Origin: Mycolicibacterium neoaurum ATCC 25795
GTDB lineage: Bacteria; Actinomycetota; Actinomycetes; Mycobacteriales; Mycobacteriaceae
Direction of reading: 5' to 3'
Length of the DNA: 37,249 nucleotides
Assembly: GCF_000691525.1 (NCBI RefSeq)
Contig: NZ_JMDW01000031.1
Location: forward strand, 1 to 37,249
Numbering within the stretch: the stretch's first letter is position 1; each line of letters opens with the position of its first letter. Positions 15,783-23,869 of this stretch are shown here, piece after piece. The notes under the pieces are model-generated. The model did not search any database and was not told where the DNA came from. It saw only the letters and a list, made by a program, of their open reading frames with translations. Made by a program: the position numbers and the translations under genes.

Positions 15783-16543
15783 CCCGACTCCTGCGCGTCG
15801 TCCTGTGGTTGGGCTTCGGTGCTTTCTTTCTGTTCCCGCTCTATGCGATGGCCGATTTCGCGACCCGTGACCCGTTCGGCGGCGGCCGCACCATGGCGGC
15901 GTGGGCGAATCTGGTCACCGATGAGGCCCTGTTGACCGCGATCGTCACCTCGCTGTTGCTCGCGGTGCTGACCGTGACGGCCATGCTGGTGCTGCTGGTG
16001 CCCACCATGATCTGGGTTCGGCTGCGCGCCCCGTGGGCGAATCGGTTGGTGGAGTTCCTGTGCCTATTGCCGTTGACGATTCCCGCGCTGGTGGTCGTCG
16101 TCGGACTGCGCAACGTGTACCTGTGGGTGACCTATCTGCTGGGTGAGTCGGCGCTGACGCTGACGTTCGTCTACATCGTGCTGGTACTGCCGTTCGCCTA
16201 CCGCGCGCTGGATTCGGCGCTGTCGGCGATCGACCTGCCGACGTTGTCGGAGGCCGCCCGGTCGCTGGGGGCGGGATGGACGTCGACGATCGTGCGGGTC
16301 ATCGTCCCCAATATCGGCACCGGCATCCTGTCGGCGGCCTTCATCTCGATCGCCGTGGTGCTCGGCGAGTACACCGTGGCCTCACTGTCCGGATTCCAGA
16401 CGCTGCCGGTACAGATCGTGGAACTCGGCCGGAGTGACGGCCCGACATCGGTGGCGGCATCGCTGGCCACGTTGATCTTCGGCTTCGGACTGCTGTTGGG
16501 GCTGTCGCTGCTGACCGGACGGAAGAGGCGGCGCGGACACTGA
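15779..16543 (+). CDS. ABC importer permease 2
   Basis: 254 residues from ATG 15779, which overlaps the preceding stop (ATGA). Six membrane helices and an EAA loop EAARSLGAGWTSTIVRVIVPNI show it is the partner inner-membrane subunit. GTG 15770 is in frame, but the overlapped ATG is the usual arrangement for coupled translation. Its stop TGA overlaps the ATG of the ATPase gene (TGATG). Confidence 0.9.
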   Translation: MTRLLRVVLWLGFGAFFLFPLYAMADFATRDPFGGGRTMAAWANLVTDEALLTAIVTSLLLAVLTVTAMLVLLVPTMIWVRLRAPWANRLVEFLCLLPLTIPALVVVVGLRNVYLWVTYLLGESALTLTFVYIVLVLPFAYRALDSALSAIDLPTLSEAARSLGAGWTSTIVRVIVPNIGTGILSAAFISIAVVLGEYTVASLSGFQTLPVQIVELGRSDGPTSVAASLATLIFGFGLLLGLSLLTGRKRRRGH

Positions 16544-17574
16544 TGAGTGTGGCTGTTGAATTGCAGGATCTGACACGCACTTTCGGGTCGGTGCGGGCCC
16601 TTGACGGATTGAACCTGCGGATCGAACCGGGGGAGCTGGTGGCCCTGCTCGGCCCGTCGGGCTGTGGCAAGACCACCGCGCTGCGCATCCTGGCCGGCCT
16701 CGAGGAGGCGACGTCGGGGTCGGTGCTCGTCGATGACCGCGATATCAGCAGGGTGCCGGCGAACAAGCGCGATATGGGGATGGTGTTCCAGGCCTACAGC
16801 CTGTTCCCGCATCTGACCGTGCGCGACAACGTCGCCTTCGGATTGAAGATGCGGGGGGTGGGTACCGGCGAACGACGTTCGCGGGCGGCCGAGATGCTGG
16901 AGCTGGTCGGGCTGTCGGCCCAGTCGGGACGCTATGCCGACGAGCTGTCCGGCGGTCAGCAGCAGCGGGTGGCGCTGGCCCGTGCGCTGGCGGTGCGTCC
17001 GCGGGTGCTGCTGCTCGACGAACCGCTTTCGGCGCTGGACGCCAAGGTGCGCACCCAGCTGCGTGACGAGATCCGCCGGGTGCAGTTGGAGGTGGGGACG
17101 ACGACGCTGTTCGTCACCCACGATCAGGAGGAGGCGCTGGCCGTTGCCGACCGGGTGGGCGTGATGAACGCCGGCCGACTGGAGCAACTGGCCGCCCCGG
17201 CCGAGCTGTACGCCCATCCGGCAACCCCGTTCGTCGCGGATTTCGTCGGGCTCAGCAACAAGGTGGCGGCCACGGTGTCCGGCGGCACGGCAGGCCTGCT
17301 CGGCGTGTCGGTCCCCGCGCTACCCGGCTCGGTGGACGGCGCCGGAGTGGCGATGGTGCGCCCGGAGTCGGTGACCATGCACGCCGATCCGACCGGGCAC
17401 GCGAGGGTGGTCGCGGTGTCGTTCCTCGGCGCGATATCCCGGGTCAGCGTGACGTTGGCGGACGGCGCGGCGCTCTATGCCCAGATGAACAGTTCGGCGG
17501 CACGGGCTTTCGCCCCGGGTGATCGGGTCACCGTGGGGCTGGAACCGGGCGGCGTGCTCGTCATCGAAGGGTAG
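16543..17574 (+). CDS. ABC importer ATP-binding protein
   Basis: 343 residues. Walker A GPSGCGKTT (37-45), Q-loop at Gln83 (VFQAYSLFP), signature LSGGQ (135-139), Walker B VLLLDEP (155-161) and a VTHDQEEAL H-loop are all intact. About 100 C-terminal residues form a TOBE-type regulatory domain, as in the PotA/FbpC/PhnT group. It energises the two permeases encoded upstream. The complete set of binding protein, two permeases and ATPase makes a self-sufficient importer; no regulator is linked. Confidence 0.93.
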   Translation: MSVAVELQDLTRTFGSVRALDGLNLRIEPGELVALLGPSGCGKTTALRILAGLEEATSGSVLVDDRDISRVPANKRDMGMVFQAYSLFPHLTVRDNVAFGLKMRGVGTGERRSRAAEMLELVGLSAQSGRYADELSGGQQQRVALARALAVRPRVLLLDEPLSALDAKVRTQLRDEIRRVQLEVGTTTLFVTHDQEEALAVADRVGVMNAGRLEQLAAPAELYAHPATPFVADFVGLSNKVAATVSGGTAGLLGVSVPALPGSVDGAGVAMVRPESVTMHADPTGHARVVAVSFLGAISRVSVTLADGAALYAQMNSSAARAFAPGDRVTVGLEPGGVLVIEG

Positions 17575-17610
17575 GAGCCGAACAGCAGGGATAGAAGAGT
17601 AGGTCGTGGG

Positions 17611-18177
17611 TCAGACGGCCTTGACCGGGTCGATGCCCAGATCCCGGTAGGTCACCAGGGCCGCGAAGGGCACACCGAGCCCGCCGAACAGTTCGGTCGC
17701 GACATCACCGCGATCGACCATCGGGATCACGCCGGTGACCGTCACACCGGCCTCCAACACGCGGTCATACGCCTTTTTGGTCGATCCGCCGGTGCTGATC
17801 ACATCGTCGACCAGCAGAACCCGGTCGCCGGGGGAGAGCCTGGTGCCCTCGATCCACTGCTCGCGGCCGCGTTGCTTCTGTTCCTTGCGGACCGAGAACC
17901 ACGCCGCTCCGGTGACCATCGCGATGCCGTGGGACAACGGATCGGCGCCCATGGTCAAGCCGCCGACCGCGTCGAACTCGATACCGTGCGCGGCGGCCAG
18001 ATCGGCGACGGCGCGGCTGACGGTGGTGAGCCGCTCACCATTGTCGATCGCGTGCTTGCCGTCGATGTAGTCATGGCTCAGCTGCCCGCTGACCAGTTTG
18101 AACGGCTCCTCGCGACGCTCGTGGGCGCGGGTGCGAATCAAATCGAAGGCGGCCTGCCAGCTGTCCGGACGTTGCAT
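17611..18177 (-). CDS. Orotate phosphoribosyltransferase-like protein
   Basis: 188 residues. The type I phosphoribosyltransferase PRPP loop is VLLVDDVISTGGST (about 119-132), and the N-terminal hood has FKLVSGQLSHDYIDGK as in the orotate enzyme family. A paralogue of PyrE is as likely as PyrE itself: the gene stands alone among unrelated genes, and the KxxK-like catalytic loop is present only as RKEQKQRG. ATG 18177 is chosen because TACGAT (18184-18189, minus) lies 6 nt upstream; the longer GTG frame from 18195 would overlap that box. Confidence 0.82.
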   Translation of the reverse strand: MQRPDSWQAAFDLIRTRAHERREEPFKLVSGQLSHDYIDGKHAIDNGERLTTVSRAVADLAAAHGIEFDAVGGLTMGADPLSHGIAMVTGAAWFSVRKEQKQRGREQWIEGTRLSPGDRVLLVDDVISTGGSTKKAYDRVLEAGVTVTGVIPMVDRGDVATELFGGLGVPFAALVTYRDLGIDPVKAV

Positions 18178-18183
18178 ACGGCG

Positions 18184-18189
18184 ATCGTA
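18184..18189 (-). promoter_or_regulatory. -10 element of leaderless phosphoribosyltransferase gene
   Basis: Minus-strand TACGAT, 6 nt before ATG 18177, in the same arrangement as the split-barrel gene at 13699. Confidence 0.55.
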
Positions 18190-18220
18190 TTGCACCGCGC
18201 CGGTGCGGTGGGAGAACGGT

Positions 18221-19024
18221 TCAGCCCTGCTGGGCCCGCCGGGTCAGTTCCACTGCAGCCGCGCGCAACTCACCGATGGCATCGATGGGCTTGAGGTAAC
18301 CGGCCCTGGTGTAGGCGATGCCGCGGGGTGTGTCGACCCGGAGGTCGAGGCCGTATCGGTCGGCCCCGGTGCAGGTGGCGGCGGTGGCATCGGGATAACC
18401 GCCCAGCGCTCTGGCCATGGCCGTCAGCGCATCGGCGTGGTCGGCGTTGAGGTGGGCGATGGCGCCCGCGGCGTGCGGTGCGACGGGGTCGGGTGCGGCG
18501 GCGGTGTACTGCGCCCCGGTGGTGGAATCCATCCGGCCGTAACCTCCGACCCAGCGCACCCGTTGCACATCGAGCACCCACAGCGTGAAATCGCTGTAGT
18601 CGATGTAGTACTTGGCCGCCGGTACCGCGTTCAGATGCGCCTGCCGGGCGGCGTCCAGTGCGGTGCCGGTGGGCCGGGTGACCACACCGGCCAGCGTGAT
18701 GCGCCCTGATGCCAGCGGATCGTCGGGCGTCTCGGGGGCGACGATGGCGATGCTGGCCCGCTGGTCACCGGCGAGGTTGCGGCCGTGCTCGGCGAGGTTC
18801 GACACACACAGCACCGGTGCGCCCTCGTGTAGACCGTAGGTGACGAAGGACGCCCACGGATCACCGTCGGCGGTCAGGGTGGCCAGCGTCGCGGTATTGG
18901 TGGACGCCGCGATGGTGCGCGCCTCTTCTGCTGCAGACGGACGGGTGGCGTCGCTCACCGGGGCCGTCGGTGGCGGGATCGACGGGGCATCTCCCGGATC
19001 GCCATGGTCGCGCAGATCTGGCAT
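18221..19024 (-). CDS. HugZ-like split-barrel protein with C-terminal DUF2470 domain
   Basis: 267 residues. After a Pro-rich start comes a pyridoxamine-phosphate-oxidase-like split barrel (about 35-175: TATLATLTADGDPWASFVTYG, then the YYIDYSDFTLWVL region). About 75 C-terminal residues form a DUF2470 domain (AIAHLNADHADALTAMARALGG). This two-domain layout is that of HugZ/HutZ haem-utilisation proteins and related flavin-barrel proteins. Haem handling is possible but not shown; no haem transporter is nearby. The ATG is supported by TATGGT (19031-19036, minus) 6 nt upstream. Confidence 0.85.
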   Translation of the reverse strand: MPDLRDHGDPGDAPSIPPPTAPVSDATRPSAAEEARTIAASTNTATLATLTADGDPWASFVTYGLHEGAPVLCVSNLAEHGRNLAGDQRASIAIVAPETPDDPLASGRITLAGVVTRPTGTALDAARQAHLNAVPAAKYYIDYSDFTLWVLDVQRVRWVGGYGRMDSTTGAQYTAAAPDPVAPHAAGAIAHLNADHADALTAMARALGGYPDATAATCTGADRYGLDLRVDTPRGIAYTRAGYLKPIDAIGELRAAAVELTRRAQQG

Positions 19025-19030
19025 AGCGGC

Positions 19031-19036
19031 ACCATA
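19031..19036 (-). promoter_or_regulatory. -10 element of leaderless HugZ-like gene
   Basis: Minus-strand TATGGT (TAnnnT), 6 nt before ATG 19024. Confidence 0.55.
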
Positions 19037-19131
19037 CCGAAAGCGCGTCCGGGTGTACGTCTACGCACAGTCGGGTACGAGGGTGGAAGGGGACGGCACC
19101 CGGGCCGCCCCGCGACTACGTTGGAGAAGCG

Positions 19132-20394
19132 ATGACCTTGCCGTTCGCCCAGTGGCTACCCCGACAACGGTGGTACGGCGGGCGCGGCCGCGACCTGACC
19201 GATGTTCGCCCGACGGTAGTGCCCCTCGGTGCGGACCTCGATCTGGTCTTACTTGAGGTCGACTACGCCGACGGCTCGATCGATCGTTACCAGGTGGTCG
19301 TCCGTTGGGACAGCGGTGCCGAGCAGACCGCGATCGGTACCGACGCCGGGCGCACCGGATACGACGCCCTCACCGATCCCGAGGTGGCCGCCCGACTGTT
19401 GGGCCTGATCGAGGAATCCGCCACGCTCGGCCCGGTCGGCTTCCTGGCCGAGCCCGACGCCCAGTGGGGTCCGGCGGCGCCGGTGCGCAGCATGGGCGCC
19501 GAACAGTCGAACACCAGCATCGTGTTCGGGGACCACGCGATCATGAAGGCATTCCGCAGATTGACTCCCGGCATCAACCCCGATATCGAGCTGACCCGGG
19601 CACTTGCCGGCAATCCGCATATCACCCCGCTGCTCGGATCCTATGAAATCGCTTGGGATGGCGAACAATACACACTTGGTATGGTGAGCGTCTTCGCCAA
19701 GGGATCATCCGACGGCTGGTCGGTGGCCGAGCGGCGCACTGAGGATTTGCGTTCGGCGGAAGCGGATTTCGGACAGGAATCGCACCGCCTCGGCGAGGCG
19801 GTCGCCTCGGTGCACCTGTCCTTGGCCGAAACCCTCGGCAGTCGGATGACGGCGTTCCCCGCGCAGACGCTGATCGAGCGGGCTCGGTCGGTGGCCGCAT
19901 CGGTGCCGCAGGTCGCCGAACGGCTTGCGCAGATCGAGCAGTGCTATCGGCAGGTCGCCGACGAGCCGACCCCGGAACAGCGTGTTCATGGCGATCTGCA
20001 CCTGGGCCAGGTGTTGCATACCCCCACCGGATGGCTGATCATCGATTTCGAGGGCGAACCCGGCCAGCCGCTGGCCGAGCGCCGCCGCCCGGACTCCCCG
20101 CTGCGTGATGTCGCGGGAATGTTGCGTTCCTACGATTACGTTGCCTCGCAACGGTTGCTGACTACCCAGGACGCCGAACTCGAGGTGGCCGCCCGCGAGT
20201 GGGTGCAAGCCAACCGCAAGGCTTTCTGTGACGGCTATGCCTCGGTCGGCGGACTCAATCCGTGGGACGCGGCCGGCGTACTGCTGGCCTATGAGCTGGA
20301 CAAGGCGGTGTACGAGGTGGGTTATGAGTCGCGCTACCGCCCGACCTGGTTGCCGATCCCGCTCGGCGCACTGGACCGGTTGCTGGGCAATTAG
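19132..20394 (+). CDS. mak: Maltokinase (maltose-1-phosphate forming)
   Basis: 420 residues, with the N-terminal cap QRWYGGRGRDL, the conserved GAEQSNTSI (122-130) and NPDIEL regions, the aminoglycoside-phosphotransferase-like catalytic HGDLHLGQ (286-293, Asp288) and metal-binding IDFEGEPGQPL (Asp305). These match M. tuberculosis Mak closely, although this protein is about 35 residues shorter. Mak phosphorylates maltose with ATP for GlgE-driven alpha-glucan synthesis. In other mycobacteria treS lies directly upstream, often fused or coupled; here the upstream neighbour is the divergent HugZ-like gene and treS is absent. GGAGAAG (19123-19129) precedes ATG 19132. A glucosamine-kinase-type paralogue is the main alternative. 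Confidence 0.88.
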   Translation: MTLPFAQWLPRQRWYGGRGRDLTDVRPTVVPLGADLDLVLLEVDYADGSIDRYQVVVRWDSGAEQTAIGTDAGRTGYDALTDPEVAARLLGLIEESATLGPVGFLAEPDAQWGPAAPVRSMGAEQSNTSIVFGDHAIMKAFRRLTPGINPDIELTRALAGNPHITPLLGSYEIAWDGEQYTLGMVSVFAKGSSDGWSVAERRTEDLRSAEADFGQESHRLGEAVASVHLSLAETLGSRMTAFPAQTLIERARSVAASVPQVAERLAQIEQCYRQVADEPTPEQRVHGDLHLGQVLHTPTGWLIIDFEGEPGQPLAERRRPDSPLRDVAGMLRSYDYVASQRLLTTQDAELEVAAREWVQANRKAFCDGYASVGGLNPWDAAGVLLAYELDKAVYEVGYESRYRPTWLPIPLGALDRLLGN

Positions 20395-21206
20395 CGCACC
20401 AGCCGGCGCAGCAGCGCCGATGCGGTGAACACACCGAGCACCGCTGCCCCGATCAGGACCGTGATGTCCAACGCCGCGTTGGTGGGTGTTCCGATCAGCA
20501 GGCCGCGCAGCGCATTCACCTCGTAGCTCAGGGGATTGACCGCCGACAGCCAGCGGAGCCACTGTGGCATCACCTCCACCGGATACAGCGCATTGGAGGC
20601 GAAGAACAGCGGCATGGTGATGGCCTGACCGATGCCCATCAGCCGGTCCCGGTTGCGCACCAGCCCGGCCAGCGACATCGACAGACAGGCGAAGAACGCC
20701 GAGCCGAGCATCACGACCGCCATCGCACCCAGGATGCGCAAGGGGTTCGCCGTCATGTGCACACCGATGATGTACGCCAGCGCGACGACACCGATGACCT
20801 GCACCACCGAACGCACCCCGGCGGCGAACGCCTTCCCGGTGATCAGGGCCGACGGTGGTGCGGGAGTGACCATCAGTTTGGCCAGGATTCCCGCATCCCG
20901 GTCCCAGATGATCTGGATGCCGTAGAAGATCGAGATGAACAATGCTGACTGCGCGATGATCCCCGGTGCCAGGAATGCCAGATACGGCACCTCGCCGGTG
21001 TCGATCACACCGAGCCGGTTGAAGGTCTGCCCGAAGATAATCAGCCACAGGGCGGGCTGCACCATACGGGTGAACAACTCGGTGCGGTCGTGGCGCAACT
21101 TCTGCACCTCGACGAGCGCGAATGCGCCCATTCGGGAGCCGATTCCGGGTATCCGGCGCCAGCCGCGCGGAGCCCGGATCAGGGTGACGGGGATATCAGC
21201 CGACAC
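20391..21206 (-). CDS. ABC-2 type exporter permease (DrrB-like)
   Basis: About 271 residues from GTG 21206. A short cytoplasmic start (VEVQKLRHDRTELFTRMVQPALWLIIFG) leads into six membrane helices with the ABC-2 signature region RDRLMGIGQAITMPLFFASNALYP. The gene overlaps the end of the ATPase gene by 11 nt, so the two are translated as a pair. With its ATPase it forms a drug- or lipid-export type transporter (DrrAB family). Its stop overlaps the 3' end of mak by 4 nt on the opposite strand. Confidence 0.88.
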   Translation of the reverse strand: MSADIPVTLIRAPRGWRRIPGIGSRMGAFALVEVQKLRHDRTELFTRMVQPALWLIIFGQTFNRLGVIDTGEVPYLAFLAPGIIAQSALFISIFYGIQIIWDRDAGILAKLMVTPAPPSALITGKAFAAGVRSVVQVIGVVALAYIIGVHMTANPLRILGAMAVVMLGSAFFACLSMSLAGLVRNRDRLMGIGQAITMPLFFASNALYPVEVMPQWLRWLSAVNPLSYEVNALRGLLIGTPTNAALDITVLIGAAVLGVFTASALLRRLVR

Positions 21207-22002
21207 GGCGGGCCGTCCTTCGTGCGGCGCGGACCTCACGCAGGCCGGCCGGCGCCGCGTTGTCGAGGTCCGAGCCGGCATAGTGGCGGAACACGTCCTC
21301 CAGCGTGGCATCCTTGCCGACGGTCGACTTCAGCTCGAAGGGTGTGCCCTCGGCCTGCAGCCGGCCGTGGTGCATCAGGACAACACGGTCGCACAGGGCG
21401 TCCGCCTCGCCCATGTAGTGCGTCGTCAGCAATACCGCCATCCCGAAGTCGTGCTGCATACGCTCGACCTGATCCCAGACACTGTCGCGGGCAATCGGAT
21501 CCAGACCCACTGTCGGTTCGTCGAGGAGGAGTAGCGAGGGGCGGTTCACCAGCGCCTGCGCGAGCTCGAGACGACGCACCATACCGCCGGAGAAGCTGCC
21601 CGCGGGTTTGTCGGCGACAGCGGTCAGGCCCATCGCCTCGATCGCCTCGGCCACCCTGGTGGCACGATCCCGGCGTCCGATGTCGTAGAGGCGGGCGAAC
21701 AATTCGACATTCTGCCGACCCGTCAACGCCGCCTCTATCGAGAGTTGTTGCGGTACATAGCCGATGTTGTAACGGATATCCATGGTGTCGCGGCGGGCGT
21801 CCAGCCCGAAGATGTGGACCTGCCCCTGCTGGATCGGGGTGAGGGTGGTCAGTACGCGGATGGCGGTGGTCTTGCCTGCCCCGTTGGGCCCGAGCAGGCC
21901 GACCGTCTCGCCCGGTCGGACCAGCAGGTCCAGCCCGTCCACCGCGGTGAACTTGCCGTATCGATGGGTGAGTCCGCGACAGTCGATGGCCGGCGCGGTC
22001 AT
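21196..22002 (-). CDS. ABC exporter ATPase (DrrA-like)
   Basis: 268 residues from ATG 22002, which overlaps the MarR stop (ATGA). Walker A GPNGAGKTT (38-46), Q-loop YVPQQLSIE, signature FSGGMVRRLELA, Walker B LLLLDEPTVGLD and the H-loop TTHYMGEAD are intact. The C-terminus contains the DrrA/CcmA-like LEDVFRHYAG. It should drive the ABC-2 permease encoded next. The MarR gene as the first gene of the operon suggests induction by a small, probably toxic or lipophilic, compound. Confidence 0.92.
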   Translation of the reverse strand: MTAPAIDCRGLTHRYGKFTAVDGLDLLVRPGETVGLLGPNGAGKTTAIRVLTTLTPIQQGQVHIFGLDARRDTMDIRYNIGYVPQQLSIEAALTGRQNVELFARLYDIGRRDRATRVAEAIEAMGLTAVADKPAGSFSGGMVRRLELAQALVNRPSLLLLDEPTVGLDPIARDSVWDQVERMQHDFGMAVLLTTHYMGEADALCDRVVLMHHGRLQAEGTPFELKSTVGKDATLEDVFRHYAGSDLDNAAPAGLREVRAARRTARRVG

Positions 22003-22460
22003 GGGTTGTCCTCCTGCAGGATCCGGGTGAGCTCGGTGAGGACGTCCAGTCCGGCGGTGAGCGCGGCGATCTGGTCGTCGTCGAGTCGGTCCAATGCCCC
22101 CGCCAGTGCGGCACGTCTGGCTTCGCGGGACCGGTCGGCGATCTGCTGCGCGGCGGGCGCGAGCCGCAACCGGCCCACCCGGCGGTCGCTGCTGTCCACC
22201 GAACGGATCAGCAGGTCGTCGGCGGCCAACCGGGAGACCAACGTGGAGGCCGTGTTGGCGGCCAGGCAGAGTTCGGCGGCCGCCTCGCGCACCGACACCC
22301 CCGGTCGGCGACCGACGAGTCGCAACAGCTCGATCTGCGACTGGGTCAGACCGTCGTTGTCGAAACCGCCGGCCGTGCCTCGTGTGGATCGGCGCAACTG
22401 GCGACGGAATCGTCCGACGACGCCGAACAATTCGCCGGCCAGATCGGTGCGGGTGCGCAT
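21999..22460 (-). CDS. MarR-family regulator of the DrrAB-like exporter
   Basis: 153 residues. Winged-helix core LTQSQIELLRLVGRRPGVSVREAAAELCLAANTASTLVSRLAADDLLIRSVDSSDRRVGRLRL contains the recognition helix and the D-x-R-DRR wing. It is the first gene of an operon with the ATPase and permease. A perfect 13-bp inverted repeat at 22475-22487 lies just upstream of its -10 box and is the probable autoregulatory site. TAATGT (22468-22473, minus) 7 nt before ATG 22460 supports a leaderless start. Confidence 0.9.
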   Translation of the reverse strand: MRTRTDLAGELFGVVGRFRRQLRRSTRGTAGGFDNDGLTQSQIELLRLVGRRPGVSVREAAAELCLAANTASTLVSRLAADDLLIRSVDSSDRRVGRLRLAPAAQQIADRSREARRAALAGALDRLDDDQIAALTAGLDVLTELTRILQEDNP

Positions 22461-22467
22461 GGCTCAC

Positions 22468-22473
22468 ACATTA
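22468..22473 (-). promoter_or_regulatory. -10 element of the MarR-exporter operon
   Basis: Minus-strand TAATGT, 7 nt before ATG 22460, next to the inverted repeat at 22475-22487. Confidence 0.6.
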
Positions 22474-22474
22474 C

Positions 22475-22487
22475 CTCTGTTACAGAG
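22475..22487. promoter_or_regulatory. Probable MarR operator
   Basis: CTCTGT-T-ACAGAG is a perfect 6-bp inverted repeat around one central base. It covers the -10/-35 spacer of the MarR operon and lies upstream of the divergent crotonase gene, so one bound dimer could affect both. Confidence 0.6.
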
Positions 22488-22513
22488 CTATCTGTATGCG
22501 CGATGATGGGCGG

Positions 22514-23311
22514 ATGCCGCAGTACCGCACGCTGCTGACCACCGTCGAGGGTGGCGTCGCGACCGTGACGCTGCACCGCCCGGCTGCACGGAACGCCTTC
22601 GGTGCCGGGATGGGCGAGGAACTGGCCGACGCGTTGACCCGCTTCGGAGTCGATGACGGCGTCCGCGTGATCGTGCTCACCGGCACGCCGCCGGCCTTCT
22701 GCGCCGGGGCCGACCTGTCCGCGGGAGAGCACACCTTCGCCGCACCCGGGTCGACGTTTCGCGCGGCAGGGTTGTCGGTACCGGCCTGGACGTTGTCGAA
22801 GCCGGTGATCGCGGCCGTCAACGGCCATGCGATCGGTCTGGGACTCACGCTGGCGCTGCAATGCGATATCCGGATCTTCGCCGCCGACGCCCGATATGGC
22901 GTGGTGCAGGTGCGGCGCGGTGTCGTCGGCGACGCCTACTCGCACTGGGTGCTACCGCGCCTGGTCGGTATCGCCAATGCCGCCGAGATCCTGCTGACCG
23001 GGGCGACTTTCGGCGGCCACCGCGCGGTCCAGCTCGGGCTGGGCAGCCGGGTGCTCCCCGCCGACGAGGTGTTGCCGGCGGCGTTGGAGATGGCCGCGGA
23101 CATCGCGGCCAACACCGCTCCGATGTCGGTTGCGGCCAGCAAACGCCTGCTGTGGGACTCCTTTGATCTCACCCGCGAGCAGGTCGGACAGCGGGAAACA
23201 GACATCCACCTGGCGCTGATGGCCCACGATGATGCGGCCGAGGGGGTGCGGGCTCAGCTCGCCGGACGACCACCGAACTGGACGGGCCGGCCCGTGGACC
23301 CTACTCGGTGA
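22514..23311 (+). CDS. Crotonase (enoyl-CoA hydratase/isomerase) family protein lacking both catalytic Glu
   Basis: 265 residues with crotonase landmarks: HRPAARNAFG, the oxyanion-hole CAGADLS (63-69), VNGHAIGLGLTLALQCDIRI and a C-terminal trimerisation helix. Aligned with rat enoyl-CoA hydratase, the two catalytic glutamates (Glu144, Glu164) fall on Thr112 and Gln132, so simple hydration of enoyl-CoA is unlikely; isomerase, thioesterase or other crotonase chemistry is possible. ATG 22496 is also in frame (MRDDGRMPQ); 22514 is preferred because the protein core begins there. It is divergent from the MarR operon and overlaps the pncA stop by 11 nt. Confidence 0.85.
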   Translation: MPQYRTLLTTVEGGVATVTLHRPAARNAFGAGMGEELADALTRFGVDDGVRVIVLTGTPPAFCAGADLSAGEHTFAAPGSTFRAAGLSVPAWTLSKPVIAAVNGHAIGLGLTLALQCDIRIFAADARYGVVQVRRGVVGDAYSHWVLPRLVGIANAAEILLTGATFGGHRAVQLGLGSRVLPADEVLPAALEMAADIAANTAPMSVAASKRLLWDSFDLTREQVGQRETDIHLALMAHDDAAEGVRAQLAGRPPNWTGRPVDPTR

Positions 23312-23852
23312 CCTCGACGCCGCGCGCCCGCAGCAGGGCCACCGCCTCGGCGGTGGTATCCGCGGCGACTCCCGCGCACAGCGGTAACAGCACGCGCGTG
23401 CGCAACCCGGCGGCCGCGGCGTCCAGTGCGGTCGCGCGCACGCAGTAGTCGGTGGCTATACCCACCACGTCCACCGCGTCCACACCTCGGCGGGCCAGCC
23501 AATCGGTCAGCGAGGTGCCATCGGCATCGGTGCCCTCGAAACCGCTGTAGGCGGCCGAGAACTCACCCTTGGTGAACACCGCCTCGACCGCGGCGGGATC
23601 GAGATTCTCGTGGAAGTCCACCCCTGGGGTGCCGACCACGCAGTGCCTCGGCCAGGACACCCGATAGTCCGGGTCATCGGAGAAATGCTCACCGGGGTCG
23701 ATGTGGAAATCCATGGTCGCGACCACGTGGTCGTAGTCGTGTCCGGTGAGCAGGCCGGTGATCGCGCCGGCCACCGCGGCACCACCTTCGACGGCCAACG
23801 AACCGCCCTCACAGAAATCCTTCTGCACATCCACCACGATCAGCGCACGCAT
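23301..23852 (-). CDS. pncA: Nicotinamidase/pyrazinamidase
   Basis: 183 residues, very close to M. tuberculosis PncA (MRALIVVDVQKDFCEGGSLAV opening; VVGIATDYCV). Catalytic Asp8, Lys95 and Cys137 and metal ligands Asp48, His50, His56 and His70 are all present, one residue shorter in numbering than the tuberculosis enzyme. It deamidates nicotinamide to nicotinate for NAD salvage, and the same activity converts pyrazinamide to its active acid. The start is supported by TACGGT (23860-23865, minus) 7 nt upstream, so it has its own leaderless promoter despite lying 17 bp after the membrane operon. Confidence 0.96.
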   Translation of the reverse strand: MRALIVVDVQKDFCEGGSLAVEGGAAVAGAITGLLTGHDYDHVVATMDFHIDPGEHFSDDPDYRVSWPRHCVVGTPGVDFHENLDPAAVEAVFTKGEFSAAYSGFEGTDADGTSLTDWLARRGVDAVDVVGIATDYCVRATALDAAAAGLRTRVLLPLCAGVAADTTAEAVALLRARGVEVTE

Positions 23853-23859
23853 GCAGACA

Positions 23860-23865
23860 ACCGTA
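23860..23865 (-). promoter_or_regulatory. -10 element of leaderless pncA transcript
   Basis: Minus-strand TACGGT (TAnnnT), 7 nt before ATG 23852, in the 17-bp gap after the stop of the upstream membrane gene. Confidence 0.55.
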
Positions 23866-23869
23866 TCGC

